Shown piece after piece: positions 7,441-15,229 of a DNA stretch of 35,755 bases. How positions within the stretch are numbered: position 1 is the stretch's first letter; each line of letters opens with the position of its first letter. This stretch comes from Gemmataceae bacterium (lineage in GTDB: Bacteria; Planctomycetota; Planctomycetia; Gemmatales; Gemmataceae). Where the stretch lies: contig JAIEPT010000003.1 of the NCBI GenBank assembly GCA_019748295.1, positions 1 through 35,755 on the forward strand. The letters are read 5' to 3'. Below the pieces are notes generated by a model, which did not search any database, was not told where the DNA came from, and saw nothing but the letters and a program-made list of their open reading frames with translations. Position numbers and translations under genes: made by a program.

Positions 7441-8154
7441 ATGCATCGACGCGATTTAACAATGCCCATGCTTGCCGAAAACCTCGCGTTGGATGAAGCG
7501 CTGCTTCTGGAAGCGGAAGCCGGCGGACCTGAAGTGTTGCGATTTTGGGAATGGCCGAACCATGCCGTGGTGCTCGGCGCGGGCGGCAAAGTCGCCGAGG
7601 AAGCAAACATTGAGACGTGCGAGGCGGAGGGCGTGCCCATCGTCCGCCGATCCAGCGGCGGCGGAACGGTGCTGCTGGGCCGCGGCTGCCTGATGTACAG
7701 CCTGGTGCTGAGCTACACGCGCGACCCGCGACTCGCGGATCTGCATGCGTCGTCTCGCGTCATCCTCGACCGCATGGTGGAAGCGTTGCGCCCCTTTGCC
7801 GATGGCGTCCGCTGGGACGGCATCAGCGATCTAGTGATCGGCGACCGCAAATTCTCCGGCAACGCCCAGCAACGCAAGCGCGGCCATCTGCTGCACCACG
7901 GCACGCTGCTTTATGATTTCGACCTCGCCGCGATCCCGAAATACCTCGCACCGCCGCCTCGGATGCCCGACTATCGACGAGCCAGGCCGCATGGCGACTT
8001 CGTGATGAACTTTCCAGCCACTGCGGAATCGATTCGCAGGGCGGTCGCGAAGGCATGGAACGCTCACGACGCGCTCGGCGGGTTACCCTCCGAACGCGTC
8101 GAAAAGCTGATGAAGGAAAAGTACGGCCACTCCGCCTGGCATCGGCGGCGCTGA
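7441..8154 (+). CDS. Lipoate/octanoate-protein ligase family protein (LplA/LipM-like)
   Basis: The 237-residue product belongs to the biotin/lipoate ligase A/B fold that attaches lipoyl or octanoyl groups to lysines of 2-oxoacid dehydrogenase E2 subunits and GcvH. The signature PIVRRSSGGGTVLLGRG (about residues 64-80) is the lipoate-site RRxxGGG loop. DLVIGDRKFSGNAQQR carries the conserved GxKFSGxAQ lysine. It is shorter than E. coli LplA (337 residues) and lacks the C-terminal accessory domain, so the true activity may be transferase (LipM-like) rather than ligase. The ATG at 7441 is chosen because the upstream in-frame extension to 7288 is simply the 103-bp repeat read through. A ggag lies about 8 bp before the start. 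Confidence 0.85.
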   Translation: MHRRDLTMPMLAENLALDEALLLEAEAGGPEVLRFWEWPNHAVVLGAGGKVAEEANIETCEAEGVPIVRRSSGGGTVLLGRGCLMYSLVLSYTRDPRLADLHASSRVILDRMVEALRPFADGVRWDGISDLVIGDRKFSGNAQQRKRGHLLHHGTLLYDFDLAAIPKYLAPPPRMPDYRRARPHGDFVMNFPATAESIRRAVAKAWNAHDALGGLPSERVEKLMKEKYGHSAWHRRR

Positions 8155-8166
8155 AGCAATGCGAAT

Positions 8167-8234
8167 GAAGGAGCCGCGCACGAAGTAAGCGGATTCAGGG
8201 GGCGAAAATCCGCTCACTACGTGCGCGGCTCCTT
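8167..8234. terminator. Long inverted repeat between convergent genes
   Basis: The arms 8167-8194 and 8208-8234 (aaggagccgcgcacg...cgtgcgcggctcctt, extending through agtaagcggat/atccgctcact) form a ~27-bp stem with a 13-base loop between the lipoate ligase stop (8154) and the asnS stop (8245). The position suits bidirectional termination. There is no U-tract. Confidence 0.65.
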
Positions 8235-8244
8235 GGCCGTTTTT

Positions 8245-9636
8245 CTAAAACTCCGCATTCCCCGGCGTGCGCGGGAATGGAATCACGTCTCGGATGTTGC
8301 CCATGCCCGTAATGAACAGCAGCGTTCGCTCCAACCCCAGTCCAAACCCCGCATGGGGCACGGTGCCGTACTTGCGCAGGTCCAGGTAAAACTGATAAGT
8401 CTCCGGGTCGAGCCCGCATTCCTTCATGCGGTCGACGAGCACGTCGTAGCGTTCCTCGCGCTGGCTGCCGCCGATGATTTCGCCGACTCCGGGGGCCAGC
8501 ACGTCCATGGCGCGAACGGTTTTGCCGTCGTCGTTCACCCGCATGTAGAAGGGCTTCAGCGTGCGCGGGTAGTCGTAAAGGATCGTCGGCTTGCCGAAGT
8601 GCTTTTCGGTGAGGAATCGTTCGTGCTCCGATTGCAGGTCGATGCCCCACTTCACCGGGTACTCGAACGATTGCCCGGACTTCTCGAGAATCGAAATCGC
8701 CTCCGTGTACGGCACCCGGAGAAATTCGCTCTTGAGGAAGCCGTCGAGCCGGGCGGGCACTTCCTTGTCGATCCGCTCCGCGAAGAACTTGACGTCCTCG
8801 TCGCACTTATTGAGCACATCGCTGACGATCCGCTTGATGAACGCCTCGGCCAGCGTCATGTTGTCGTAAAGATCGAAAAACGCCATCTCCGGCTCGACCA
8901 TCCAAAACTCGGCCAAGTGGCGCGAGGTATTGGAATTCTCCGCGCGAAACGTGGGGCCGAAGGTGTAGATCCGGCCCAGGGCACACGCGTAGATTTCGCC
9001 CTGAAGCTGGCCGCTCACGGTGAGATACGCGGGCTTCTGGAAGAAGTCGGCCGCGTAATCGACCTTGCCTTCCGCGGTGGGCACATTGTTGAGATCGAGC
9101 GTCGTCACCTTGAACATCTCGCCCGCGCCTTCGCAATCGCTGGCGGTGATGATCGGCGTGTGGATATAGAGAAAACCTTGCTCCTGAAAAAAATCGTGGA
9201 TCGATCGGCTCACCTGATTGCGGACGCGGGCGACGGCGCCGAAGGTGTTGGTGCGAGGCCGAAGGTGGGCGATGGTTCGCAAGAACTCCATCGTCGCCCC
9301 CTTTTTCTGGATCGGATACGAGTCCGCGTCGGCATAGCCGTAGACGTCGACCTTGGTTGCCTTCACCTCCGTCGCCTGCCCCTTGGCCGGCGACTTCAGC
9401 ACGCTCCCTTCGACACGCACCGAGCAACCGGTGGTGAGCTTCTTGATCTCGCTCTCGTAATTGGCCAACGACGCCTCGGCAAGAACCTGGACGTTGCCGA
9501 AGCAGGAGCCGTCGTTGAGTTCGAGAAAGCTGAACCCGCCCTTGGAATCGCGCCGCGTGCGGACCCACCCGCTGATGACCGCATCCTTCCCGACCGATTC
9601 CTCTCGACGAGCCTGTGCGACGGTAATCCTTTCCAT
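8245..9636 (-). CDS. asnS: Asparagine-tRNA ligase
   Basis: The 463-residue product charges tRNA-Asn with asparagine in the cytoplasm. It has the class IIb layout: an N-terminal OB-fold anticodon-binding domain ([20 protein letters not shown], residues ~21-40, through KVDVYG ~118), then the catalytic domain with motif 2 [21 protein letters not shown] near residue 229 and motif 3 [12 protein letters not shown] near 440. The [14 protein letters not shown] wording and the length close to the 466 residues of E. coli AsnS separate it from AspRS. The ATG is at 9636. The Uma2 gene lies 48 bp upstream on the same strand, and the pair could share a transcript. Confidence 0.95.
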   Translation of the reverse strand: MERITVAQARREESVGKDAVISGWVRTRRDSKGGFSFLELNDGSCFGNVQVLAEASLANYESEIKKLTTGCSVRVEGSVLKSPAKGQATEVKATKVDVYGYADADSYPIQKKGATMEFLRTIAHLRPRTNTFGAVARVRNQVSRSIHDFFQEQGFLYIHTPIITASDCEGAGEMFKVTTLDLNNVPTAEGKVDYAADFFQKPAYLTVSGQLQGEIYACALGRIYTFGPTFRAENSNTSRHLAEFWMVEPEMAFFDLYDNMTLAEAFIKRIVSDVLNKCDEDVKFFAERIDKEVPARLDGFLKSEFLRVPYTEAISILEKSGQSFEYPVKWGIDLQSEHERFLTEKHFGKPTILYDYPRTLKPFYMRVNDDGKTVRAMDVLAPGVGEIIGGSQREERYDVLVDRMKECGLDPETYQFYLDLRKYGTVPHAGFGLGLERTLLFITGMGNIRDVIPFPRTPGNAEF

Positions 9637-9684
9637 GGGCAGATGATCCTTGGAGGTTGGCGGGCGAACGGACAGCGGACATGA

Positions 9685-10392
9685 CTACTTGGTTTTGGCG
9701 GCATGCAACTTCGCGCCGAACGCGGCATGCTCGGGGTTGCTCAATCCCGCTTGCAGCGTCTTCTGCACCTCGGGCCAGCGATCCGCGAGCAGTGCGGGAA
9801 CATTGATCCAGAGACCAGGAAACGCTTCGCTGCGAACGACGTGTTCGTCCGCGGGCAGAGGAACGTATTTGCCGTCGCGCCATGCGAACCAATCGATGGC
9901 TTCGTCGAACACTCGCCAGACGACGTATTCGCGAATTGGGTTGCGGCGGTAGATTTCCAGCTTCTTGTGCATGTCGATGCTGACGGAACTCGCCGCGATT
10001 TCGCCGACCAATTCCGGAGCGCCCTGCAGGTATTCGTCGTCGTCGATCGTCGCCTGACCGCCGTTTTTGGGATGGACGAACATCACCACATCAGGCTGCG
10101 GCTCATTCTCTTCATCCAGCCGAAGCGTCGTTTCGCCGCCAGCCGCGCTTCCGGGCGTTGCGGTCTGATAGGTAAGCAGAAGATGGAGCAATCGCCCTTG
10201 GGGAAGCGTGTGCCGTCCCCAGCGTTTCGGCTCAGCGAAGTAGACTTCACCCTCGAGCAACTCCGCATGGACGGATTTCGGCGTCGCCTCGTAGCGTCGC
10301 TCGAACTCGGCGCGCGACAAGCGATCGCCAGCTTCCAGCGGCGGGAGAATCGTCTTTCGGGGCAAGGGTTCCAGCAGAGCAGGCTCAGGCAT
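9685..10392 (-). CDS. Uma2-family PD-(D/E)XK endonuclease, second copy
   Basis: The 235-residue product is a paralogue of the Uma2 protein at 1768-2463. It shows the same motif series: AELLEGEVYF (44-52), EPQPDVVMF with Asp101, PELVGEIA with Glu131, and DMHKKLEIYRRNPIREYVVWRV with Lys143/144, followed by the family's AFPGLWINV ending. The serine often seen after the catalytic Glu is replaced here (EIAASS against EISAST). The active-site residues are present, so nuclease activity is possible. It sits between asnS (48 bp downstream) and the quinone oxidoreductase gene (230 bp upstream, with a palindrome between). No restriction partner or methylase is adjacent. Confidence 0.85.
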   Translation of the reverse strand: MPEPALLEPLPRKTILPPLEAGDRLSRAEFERRYEATPKSVHAELLEGEVYFAEPKRWGRHTLPQGRLLHLLLTYQTATPGSAAGGETTLRLDEENEPQPDVVMFVHPKNGGQATIDDDEYLQGAPELVGEIAASSVSIDMHKKLEIYRRNPIREYVVWRVFDEAIDWFAWRDGKYVPLPADEHVVRSEAFPGLWINVPALLADRWPEVQKTLQAGLSNPEHAAFGAKLHAAKTK

Positions 10393-10524
10393 GGCGCCCT
10401 CACGGGTTCGCGAACTGTCCCCGTCAACTTATCATGGGCGTTTGACGTTCGCCAGCACGCTCGCTCGCCGTCCAGTTCTTCCCAAGGCGAAACGAGTCAG
10501 CGTTTGTTCCGAAACCCCAGTCTT

Positions 10525-10578
10525 CCGCTTGCGGCTTAGCGTTCGGAGAAAGCCCTGATCTCGCTAAGCCGCAAGCGG
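10525..10578. repeat. Palindrome of the ccgcttgcggcttagcg family (family D), copy 2
   Basis: Perfect 17-bp arms flank a 20-base loop beginning ttcggagaaag. The element lies downstream of the quinone oxidoreductase gene (ends 10622) and upstream of the Uma2 start (10392), so it may terminate the former. A related copy at 13601-13663 carries the loop motif in the opposite sense (ctttctccgaa). The arms at 1266-1290/1636-1661 are a split copy. Confidence 0.85.
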
Positions 10579-10621
10579 CAAACACGCACAGACCGTCTCG
10601 AAACGATTTCTTTGCTGGCTC

Positions 10622-11617
10622 CTAAGGCGTCACCAGCACTTTGCCGACTAGCGTGCCTTTGCCGCCGAGCGTGTTCTCTTCGAGGAACTGATGGGCGGCG
10701 GCCGCGTCCTTCAAGGAAAACGTTCTGCCGATCGCCGGCTTCAGCTTCTTCTCGGCGAGCCAGCGATTGACGTCGTCGGCGCACTTGCGTTGTTCGTCGA
10801 AACTCGCGTTGAACATCGCGAACCCGTGCAGCGTGAGATCCTTGACGTAGAACGCTCCGGTCGGAATCGCGGGCTGAGCGGTTCGGCCCGCCATCACGAT
10901 CATTCGGCCACGCATCGCCATCAGGGGAATCATCTTGAGGAAGTCCGGCTCACGTTGCGTTTCGAACCAGACATCAAGCCCGCGCGGAGCCGTGAATTTC
11001 TTGATGCCTTCGACGACATCGTCCGTCTTGTAGTTCATCACCAGATCGGCGCCCCACGATTTGCAAAGTGCCGCCTTCTCCTCGGAGCCGACGGTTGCGA
11101 TGACCTTCGCCCCGACCGCCTTGGCCATCTGCACAACCATCGATCCCACGCCGCCCGTGCCGCCGTTGACGAAGGCGATTTCGCCCGCTTTCAGCCCCGA
11201 GCGCGTAAGCAGGCCAAGGTGGGCGGTGATGCCGACAAGAGCTGCCGCGGCCGCATCGGTTTCGGTCACTCCCGCGGGAATTGGATAAAACCACTCTTCG
11301 GACGAACAGACCAACTCGGCACACGATCCCTGCCGACCTTGCAGGCCCATGTTGCTCGCCCAAACGCGGTCCCCCGGCTTGTATCGCTTCGCATCGGGCC
11401 CCGCGGCGACGACTGAGCCCGCGACGTCGCTGCCGGTGATGAAGGGCTTCGGAAGATTGACGGGAATCGTGCCGGCCCGAACATAGACGTCGATCGGATT
11501 CAGAGACGCAGCCGCCACGCGGACGACGATCTCATTCCCCTTTGGCGTCGGATCGGCAATGTCCCCATAGCGAATGTTGGACGCGGGACCGGGACTGTCG
11601 AGCAGGGCGGCCTTCAT
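10622..11617 (-). CDS. NADPH:quinone oxidoreductase-type medium-chain dehydrogenase
   Basis: The 331-residue product belongs to the zinc-independent QOR branch of the medium-chain dehydrogenase/reductase family. It has a GroES-like N-terminus (AAASLNPIDVYVRAG, residues 35-49; GSDVAGSVVAAG, 62-73; KPGDRVWA) and a Rossmann nucleotide-binding loop NGGTGGVGSMVVQMAKAVGA (151-170). The zinc-binding cysteines of alcohol dehydrogenases are absent. Such enzymes reduce quinones or enones with NADPH; the substrate is not predictable. The ATG at 11617 has ggag 10-12 bases upstream. The divergent neighbour starts only 41 bp away, so the two promoters must be very compact or overlap. Confidence 0.9.
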   Translation of the reverse strand: MKAALLDSPGPASNIRYGDIADPTPKGNEIVVRVAAASLNPIDVYVRAGTIPVNLPKPFITGSDVAGSVVAAGPDAKRYKPGDRVWASNMGLQGRQGSCAELVCSSEEWFYPIPAGVTETDAAAAALVGITAHLGLLTRSGLKAGEIAFVNGGTGGVGSMVVQMAKAVGAKVIATVGSEEKAALCKSWGADLVMNYKTDDVVEGIKKFTAPRGLDVWFETQREPDFLKMIPLMAMRGRMIVMAGRTAQPAIPTGAFYVKDLTLHGFAMFNASFDEQRKCADDVNRWLAEKKLKPAIGRTFSLKDAAAAHQFLEENTLGGKGTLVGKVLVTP

Positions 11618-11658
11618 GGGGATGCTCCGAAAATCGACCTGAATTTCGCGGTTAGTCT

Positions 11659-12018
11659 ATGACGTTGCCACGCTTCGTGCTGCTGGAACACGACCATCCC
11701 ATGCTTCACTGGGACTTGATGCTGGAAGAAGCCGACGGCCTTCGCACCTGGCGATTGCCGTCGCCGACGTTTGGCGCGGCCGACATGGAAGCCGAACCCC
11801 TCGCCACGCATCGGAAAGCATATCTGGATTACGAAGGGCCTGTCTCCGGAGGGCGCGGAAAGATCAAACGTGTGGATGCGGGCACGTATCGCCACGAAGG
11901 CAACTGGGACGGCGAAGCAGGTACGCTCGAACTTATCGGCGAGTCGCAAACGATCCGCCTGCAATGGATTCGCATCGGCGAGCGTTGGTTTTTCGCCTTG
12001 GGTTTGCGGAGGCAGTGA
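11659..12018 (+). CDS. Stand-alone LigD-type 3'-phosphoesterase (DNA polymerase ligase N-domain) protein
   Basis: The 119-residue product resembles the phosphoesterase module found at the N-terminus of bacterial LigD, which trims 3' ends during non-homologous end joining. The family line RFVxxxHxxxxLHxDxxLE is visible as RFVLLEHDHPMLHWDLMLEE (residues 5-24; His11, His17, Asp19), then THRKAYLDYEGPVSGGRGKI (50-69, His51) matches the second active-site half (normally xxHPxxYxxFEGxIPxGxYG). No ligase or polymerase domain is attached and no ku gene is near. The ATG at 11659 lacks an obvious ribosome site, so a leaderless transcript is possible. The match to the family is moderately strong; activity is inferred. 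Confidence 0.75.
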   Translation: MTLPRFVLLEHDHPMLHWDLMLEEADGLRTWRLPSPTFGAADMEAEPLATHRKAYLDYEGPVSGGRGKIKRVDAGTYRHEGNWDGEAGTLELIGESQTIRLQWIRIGERWFFALGLRRQ

Positions 12019-12023
12019 ACCAT

Positions 12024-12083
12024 CCCCTCTCCCCCGCAGTCGCTATTCGGCAAGTGCTACGTGATGCCGGCGGGGGAGAGGGG
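12024..12083. terminator. 14-bp stem inverted repeat after the phosphoesterase gene
   Basis: The perfect arms cccctctcccccgc (12024-12037) and gcgggggagagggg (12070-12083) lie 5 bp after the stop at 12018 and before the esterase start at 12203. A terminator or RNA-stabilising role is likely. The purine/pyrimidine arm sequence resembles the flanks of the larger composite repeats in this window. Confidence 0.6.
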
Positions 12084-12202
12084 AAGCTTCGCTGCCTCCA
12101 CGAACCGTGTGCGCATTTCTGCGCCGAGCGAAACTTTTCTTGGCCTCGCGCGGCATTACAATGGAGCATCGCTTTCCGCTTCCCCCTTGTTCAGGTCTCG
12201 CC

Positions 12203-13093
12203 ATGCATCGTTGGATTGCCGTCTGCCTTACTTTGCTGTTGCCCGCCTTTGTTGCGGCTCAGCCCGCCAAAAAAGCCGAAACGCCCGACGAAGCCATCCG
12301 CATCAAAAAGGGGATCGAATACGCGAAGTGGGGCGATCGCTCCATGCAGCTCGATCTCTACATTCCCAAAAGCGAATCGCCGCCGCCCCTCATTATCTGG
12401 ATCCATGGAGGCGGTTGGAAAGCGGGAAGCAAGGACCAACCGAGCCCCGCCCTGCGACAACTTGCACGCGGCTACGCGGTCGCCCATATCGCCTATCGCT
12501 TCAGCCAAGAGGCGACGTTCCCCGCTCAGATCGAAGATTGCCGGGCGGCCGTGCGTTGGCTGCGGGCCAATGCCAAGGAACAAGGTTACGACCCGAATCG
12601 CATCGGCGTGTGGGGAGCCTCGGCGGGCGGTCATCTCGCGTTGCTGCTCGGATGCGGCGATACGATCAAGACCTTCGACAAGGGGCGGAACCTGGATGTG
12701 GATGCCAAGGTGCTGTGCGTGTGCGATTGGTTCGGACCAACGGACCTGTGGACGATTTCGCAGCCAGTGATCAAGACGAAGCAGGAATCGCCGCTGCTGG
12801 CTGCACTCATCGGAGGGCCCATCGCGAAGAACGAGGAGAAGCTGACGAAGGCCAGCCCCACTCATTATGTGACGAGCAAGACCGCCCCGGTCCTCATCGT
12901 TCATGGCGACAAAGACCCGCTCGTGCCGCTCAGCCAGAGCGAACAACTCCTGAAACAACTCAAGGAATTGAACGTCGAATGCCGGCTGCACGTCATCCCT
13001 GATGCAGGCCACGGCGGCTTGCAGTTTTTGGCGGGCGATGTGACCCGCCTGCAAGATGAGTTCTTCGACCGCCACCTCAAGGCGAAAAAGTAA
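12203..13093 (+). CDS. Exported alpha/beta hydrolase (BD-FAE/acetyl esterase-like)
   Basis: The 296-residue product starts with a typical Sec signal (MHRWIAVCLTLLLPAFVAAQ). The hydrolase body has the oxyanion motif IWIHGGGWKAG, the nucleophile elbow GVWGASAGGHLAL (Ser in GxSxG), the acid in HGDKDPLVP, and the His in PDAGHGG, giving a full Ser-Asp-His triad. This arrangement is typical of bifunctional feruloyl/acetyl-xylan esterases and related carboxylesterases exported by planctomycetes to strip plant or algal polysaccharides. The ATG at 12203 is chosen for the signal peptide. The frame is open upstream to 12107 but that stretch is not signal-like. The closest neighbours give no pathway. Confidence 0.85.
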   Translation: MHRWIAVCLTLLLPAFVAAQPAKKAETPDEAIRIKKGIEYAKWGDRSMQLDLYIPKSESPPPLIIWIHGGGWKAGSKDQPSPALRQLARGYAVAHIAYRFSQEATFPAQIEDCRAAVRWLRANAKEQGYDPNRIGVWGASAGGHLALLLGCGDTIKTFDKGRNLDVDAKVLCVCDWFGPTDLWTISQPVIKTKQESPLLAALIGGPIAKNEEKLTKASPTHYVTSKTAPVLIVHGDKDPLVPLSQSEQLLKQLKELNVECRLHVIPDAGHGGLQFLAGDVTRLQDEFFDRHLKAKK

Positions 13094-13500
13094 CGTCGAT
13101 TCGGGCGTCATGCAAGTGGCACGCCCTGAACGTGGTGAAGGGCTTGGAAAAAGTGCTGACGCAACGCCCCCTTTTGCGGATTTTTCCGAAAACAAAGCGA
13201 ACCCGACAGCAAGCTGACGCGTCTTATCAGCCGATGTCGCGACCAGCGGCGTCGGGAACAACGGACTCCGAGAGCATCATGCGGTCTTCCATCCAGGGCA
13301 AATGCGGTCGTTGGTCGGGCCAATCGGTCCCGAGTCGCCCGTCGCTCGTCCTCGAACGCATGCGGTGTTGACGCCGATTTTCGCGAAGATCGTCTTCGTC
13401 GAAGGCCAGGCGCCGCCGCAGGATGCCTGGCCTTCGGCTTTTGGCGGAAAGGAAATGCTGATGCGTGGATCTCTTTTCGAACGGCTGCAATTCTCGAATC
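13094..13500. other. Intergenic stretch before tRNA-Lys, no gene seen
   Basis: About 400 bp between the esterase stop and the tRNA. Open frames here are short and arginine/proline-rich and look like readings of non-coding DNA. A short imperfect hairpin (gggcgt...acgccc) follows the esterase stop within 35 bp and could end its transcript. The only other clear structure is the inverted repeat at 13400-13436. The tRNA promoter should lie near 13440-13490, but I cannot mark it with confidence. Confidence 0.6.
13400..13436. terminator. 12-bp perfect inverted repeat upstream of tRNA-Lys
   Basis: The arms cgaaggccaggc (13400-13411) and gcctggccttcg (13425-13436) surround a 13-base loop. A short gctttt follows on the plus strand, so termination of rightward transcription before the tRNA is plausible. 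Confidence 0.5.
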
Positions 13501-13573
13501 GGGGCTGTGGCGGAACGGGTCACGCACCCGCCTTTTAAGCGGAGAGATGAGGGTTCGAGTCCCTCCGGCCCCA
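13501..13573 (+). tRNA. tRNA-Lys (anticodon UUU)
   Basis: The full cloverleaf can be drawn. Acceptor arm: ggggctg (13501-13507) with cggcccc (13566-13572), including one G-U pair. D arm: gcgg...cgc. Anticodon arm: cccgc-cttttaa-gcgga with anticodon ttt at 13534-13536. Variable loop: five bases. T arm: gaggg-ttcgagt-ccctc. The discriminator is A13573. The outermost anticodon-stem pair is a C-A mismatch and the D stem has one weak pair, but all invariant positions (T8, GG in the D loop, TTC in the T loop) are present. CCA is not encoded. It is a single tRNA, not part of a cluster. Confidence 0.92.
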
Positions 13574-13600
13574 CTGATTTGCGTTCATTTGCGTGGCACG

Positions 13601-13663
13601 TCTTCCGCTTGCGGCTTTAGCGAGCCTAGGTCTTTCTCCGAACGGTAAGCCGCAATCGGAAGA
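13601..13663. repeat. Palindrome of the ccgcttgcggctt family (family D), copy 3
   Basis: The arms tcttccgcttgcggctttag and taagccgcaatcggaaga pair with two or three mismatches. The loop holds ctttctccgaa, the complement of the loop motif in the copy at 10525-10578, so the two copies are in opposite orientation. It lies 28 bp after the tRNA-Lys gene and could end its transcript. Confidence 0.8.
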
Positions 13664-13709
13664 CAGGGGTTTCGACAGCCGACAGCCGAAACGGAAGGAA
13701 GGATCAATG

Positions 13710-14030
13710 GGCGTGTGCGGATGTCTCCCAAATGCAAGCTTCGAACGCTGAAGGCGTTTTCCAGCAAAGCCCAGGGTTGGCGACCATCGGGAGCCAACCC
13801 TGGGTTACGAAGGTATGATTGAAAGGAGTTCTGAAAGAGCTCGCCAGGACGCCTTTCGCTTTCGGGAAACCTTCGCTTTGGGCGGCGCGCCTTGGAGAAC
13901 TCCTTCAGAGTTCCATCGCATTTGGAGCCGATGTACCCAGGGTTGGCTCCCGATGGTCGCCAACCCTGGGCTTTGCTGGAGAACGCTTTCAGCGTTCGAA
14001 GCTTGCATTTGCGAGATATCCGCACACGCC
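13710..14030. repeat. 321-bp palindrome with two 96-bp arms (family I)
   Basis: The left arm 13710-13805 and right arm 13935-14030 are the same length and nearly identical as reverse complements, differing at only a few bases. Each arm begins ggcgtgtgcggat, contains gcttcgaacgctgaa, and ends with a self-complementary hairpin (cccagggttggc...gccaaccctggg). The 129-bp centre has a further 8-bp stem (ggagttct at 13825, agaactcc at 13896). The element fills most of the gap between tRNA-Lys and the kinase gene. Frames that read through it are repeat translations. It shares aagcccaggg with the 103-bp family. Confidence 0.9.
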
Positions 14031-14143
14031 AAGCGATCCTTCATTCTTCATCCCGTTCTCGCGACGATGTAGACGACACCCTCCCGGGTTTGCATTTCTA
14101 CTCTCTACTTTCCCCTCTCAACTTTCTCGCGAGCGCAGCGAGC

Positions 14144-15229
14144 GTGGAGCCGACGGAATTGCATGGGACGACGTTCGCCTGGAAAGGGCGGACCTTTCTG
14201 CGCGCGCAGGTTCCCATCGGCGACAACGCGGGGAAGACGTTCACGATCGCTCAACCGCTCGCGGGGCGATATCAGATCGCGGGATTCTTCGCGTCCGGCG
14301 GGATGGGGCTGATTCTCGAAGGGGTCGATCAGCGGACGGGCGGCCGAGTCGCGATCAAGGCGATCCTCAACTACGAGGTCGGGCCTTATGCCCGGGTGCG
14401 CGATCTCGAAGGCTTCGCCAACCAACTTCGTTTGCCGCGGAAAACTCTTGAGATGGAGCGGCGCATTCTCGTGCTGCTGCGCAATGCCGGGTGCAACGCG
14501 GTGCCGCATCCGAACGAATTCGTCTTCGACGCCAATCCTCAACTTGCCGGGCCGTGGGCGACGGAGGACGGAGGTTCGTGGCCGTTCGACGATGCCGAGA
14601 TGCTGGAAGCCGAGCCCTACTTGGTGATGGAAGCGGTGCCCGGCCAATCGCTCGAAGAAGTCCTCCGTGCGCAGCCCGGTCGCCGTTTGCCGGAGGCCCG
14701 GGCGTTACGTATTTTTCTTCAGGTGGTGGATGTGCTTGCCGCGCTGCATCAACCGATGCCCATGCGGGCCGGCATGACCTGGCAACTCGTCTACCAAGAT
14801 CTCAAGCCTTCCAACCTGCTCCTCTCCGATCAGGATCGCGTGACCGTGCTCGATCTGGGCGGATGCCAGCTCGCGAATCTCGATTCAGGCCAAAAGCTTC
14901 TCCCCGGCGCCGCCACTGCGGGATACTGCCCGCCCGAATGCGAACAACCCTACACGCTGCTGACGCCGGCTACGGATGTTTACACAGTCGGTTCCAATCT
15001 CTTTCAGGTGCTGACGGGCCGAAGTCCGCTGGAGTTCGTTTCGTCGAATCTCGCGAAGAATCAGCCGCGAGCGGTGCGATTGGATACGAGTCTATTGGAA
15101 GGGGCGTGCCGACCGGAGTTGCGCCAAACGATCGAGCGATGCCTCAGCCCCGATCCCCATCGCCGCTTTGCGGACGCGCAGGCGCTTCGCCTCGAATTGG
15201 AACGCATCCAGGCGATCAGCGAAACGTGA
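14144..15229 (+). CDS. Atypical Ser/Thr protein kinase
   Basis: The 361-residue product (from the GTG at 14144) is a cytosolic kinase domain. The glycine loop ASGGMGLILEG is at residues 50-60, the ATP-anchoring lysine in RVAIKAIL at Lys72, and the hinge near YLVMEAVPGQSLEE. The catalytic loop reads YQDLKPSNLLL, not HRDLKPxN (Asp219 kept). The metal motif reads DLGG, not DFG (Asp237 kept). The APE region is GYCPPECEQP. Catalytic residues are present, so activity is likely. A 34-residue basic N-terminal piece (TFAWKGRTFLRAQVP) precedes the domain. The start is uncertain: the frame is open to 13892, but that part is palindrome. Its stop touches the stop of the convergent glycosyltransferase gene, with no base between them. 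Confidence 0.8.
   Translation: MEPTELHGTTFAWKGRTFLRAQVPIGDNAGKTFTIAQPLAGRYQIAGFFASGGMGLILEGVDQRTGGRVAIKAILNYEVGPYARVRDLEGFANQLRLPRKTLEMERRILVLLRNAGCNAVPHPNEFVFDANPQLAGPWATEDGGSWPFDDAEMLEAEPYLVMEAVPGQSLEEVLRAQPGRRLPEARALRIFLQVVDVLAALHQPMPMRAGMTWQLVYQDLKPSNLLLSDQDRVTVLDLGGCQLANLDSGQKLLPGAATAGYCPPECEQPYTLLTPATDVYTVGSNLFQVLTGRSPLEFVSSNLAKNQPRAVRLDTSLLEGACRPELRQTIERCLSPDPHRRFADAQALRLELERIQAISET

Noticed and set aside
13892-14143. 84-residue N-terminal extension of the atypical kinase
   Set aside because: Most of it is the right arm of the 321-bp palindrome; the kinase domain begins well after 14144.
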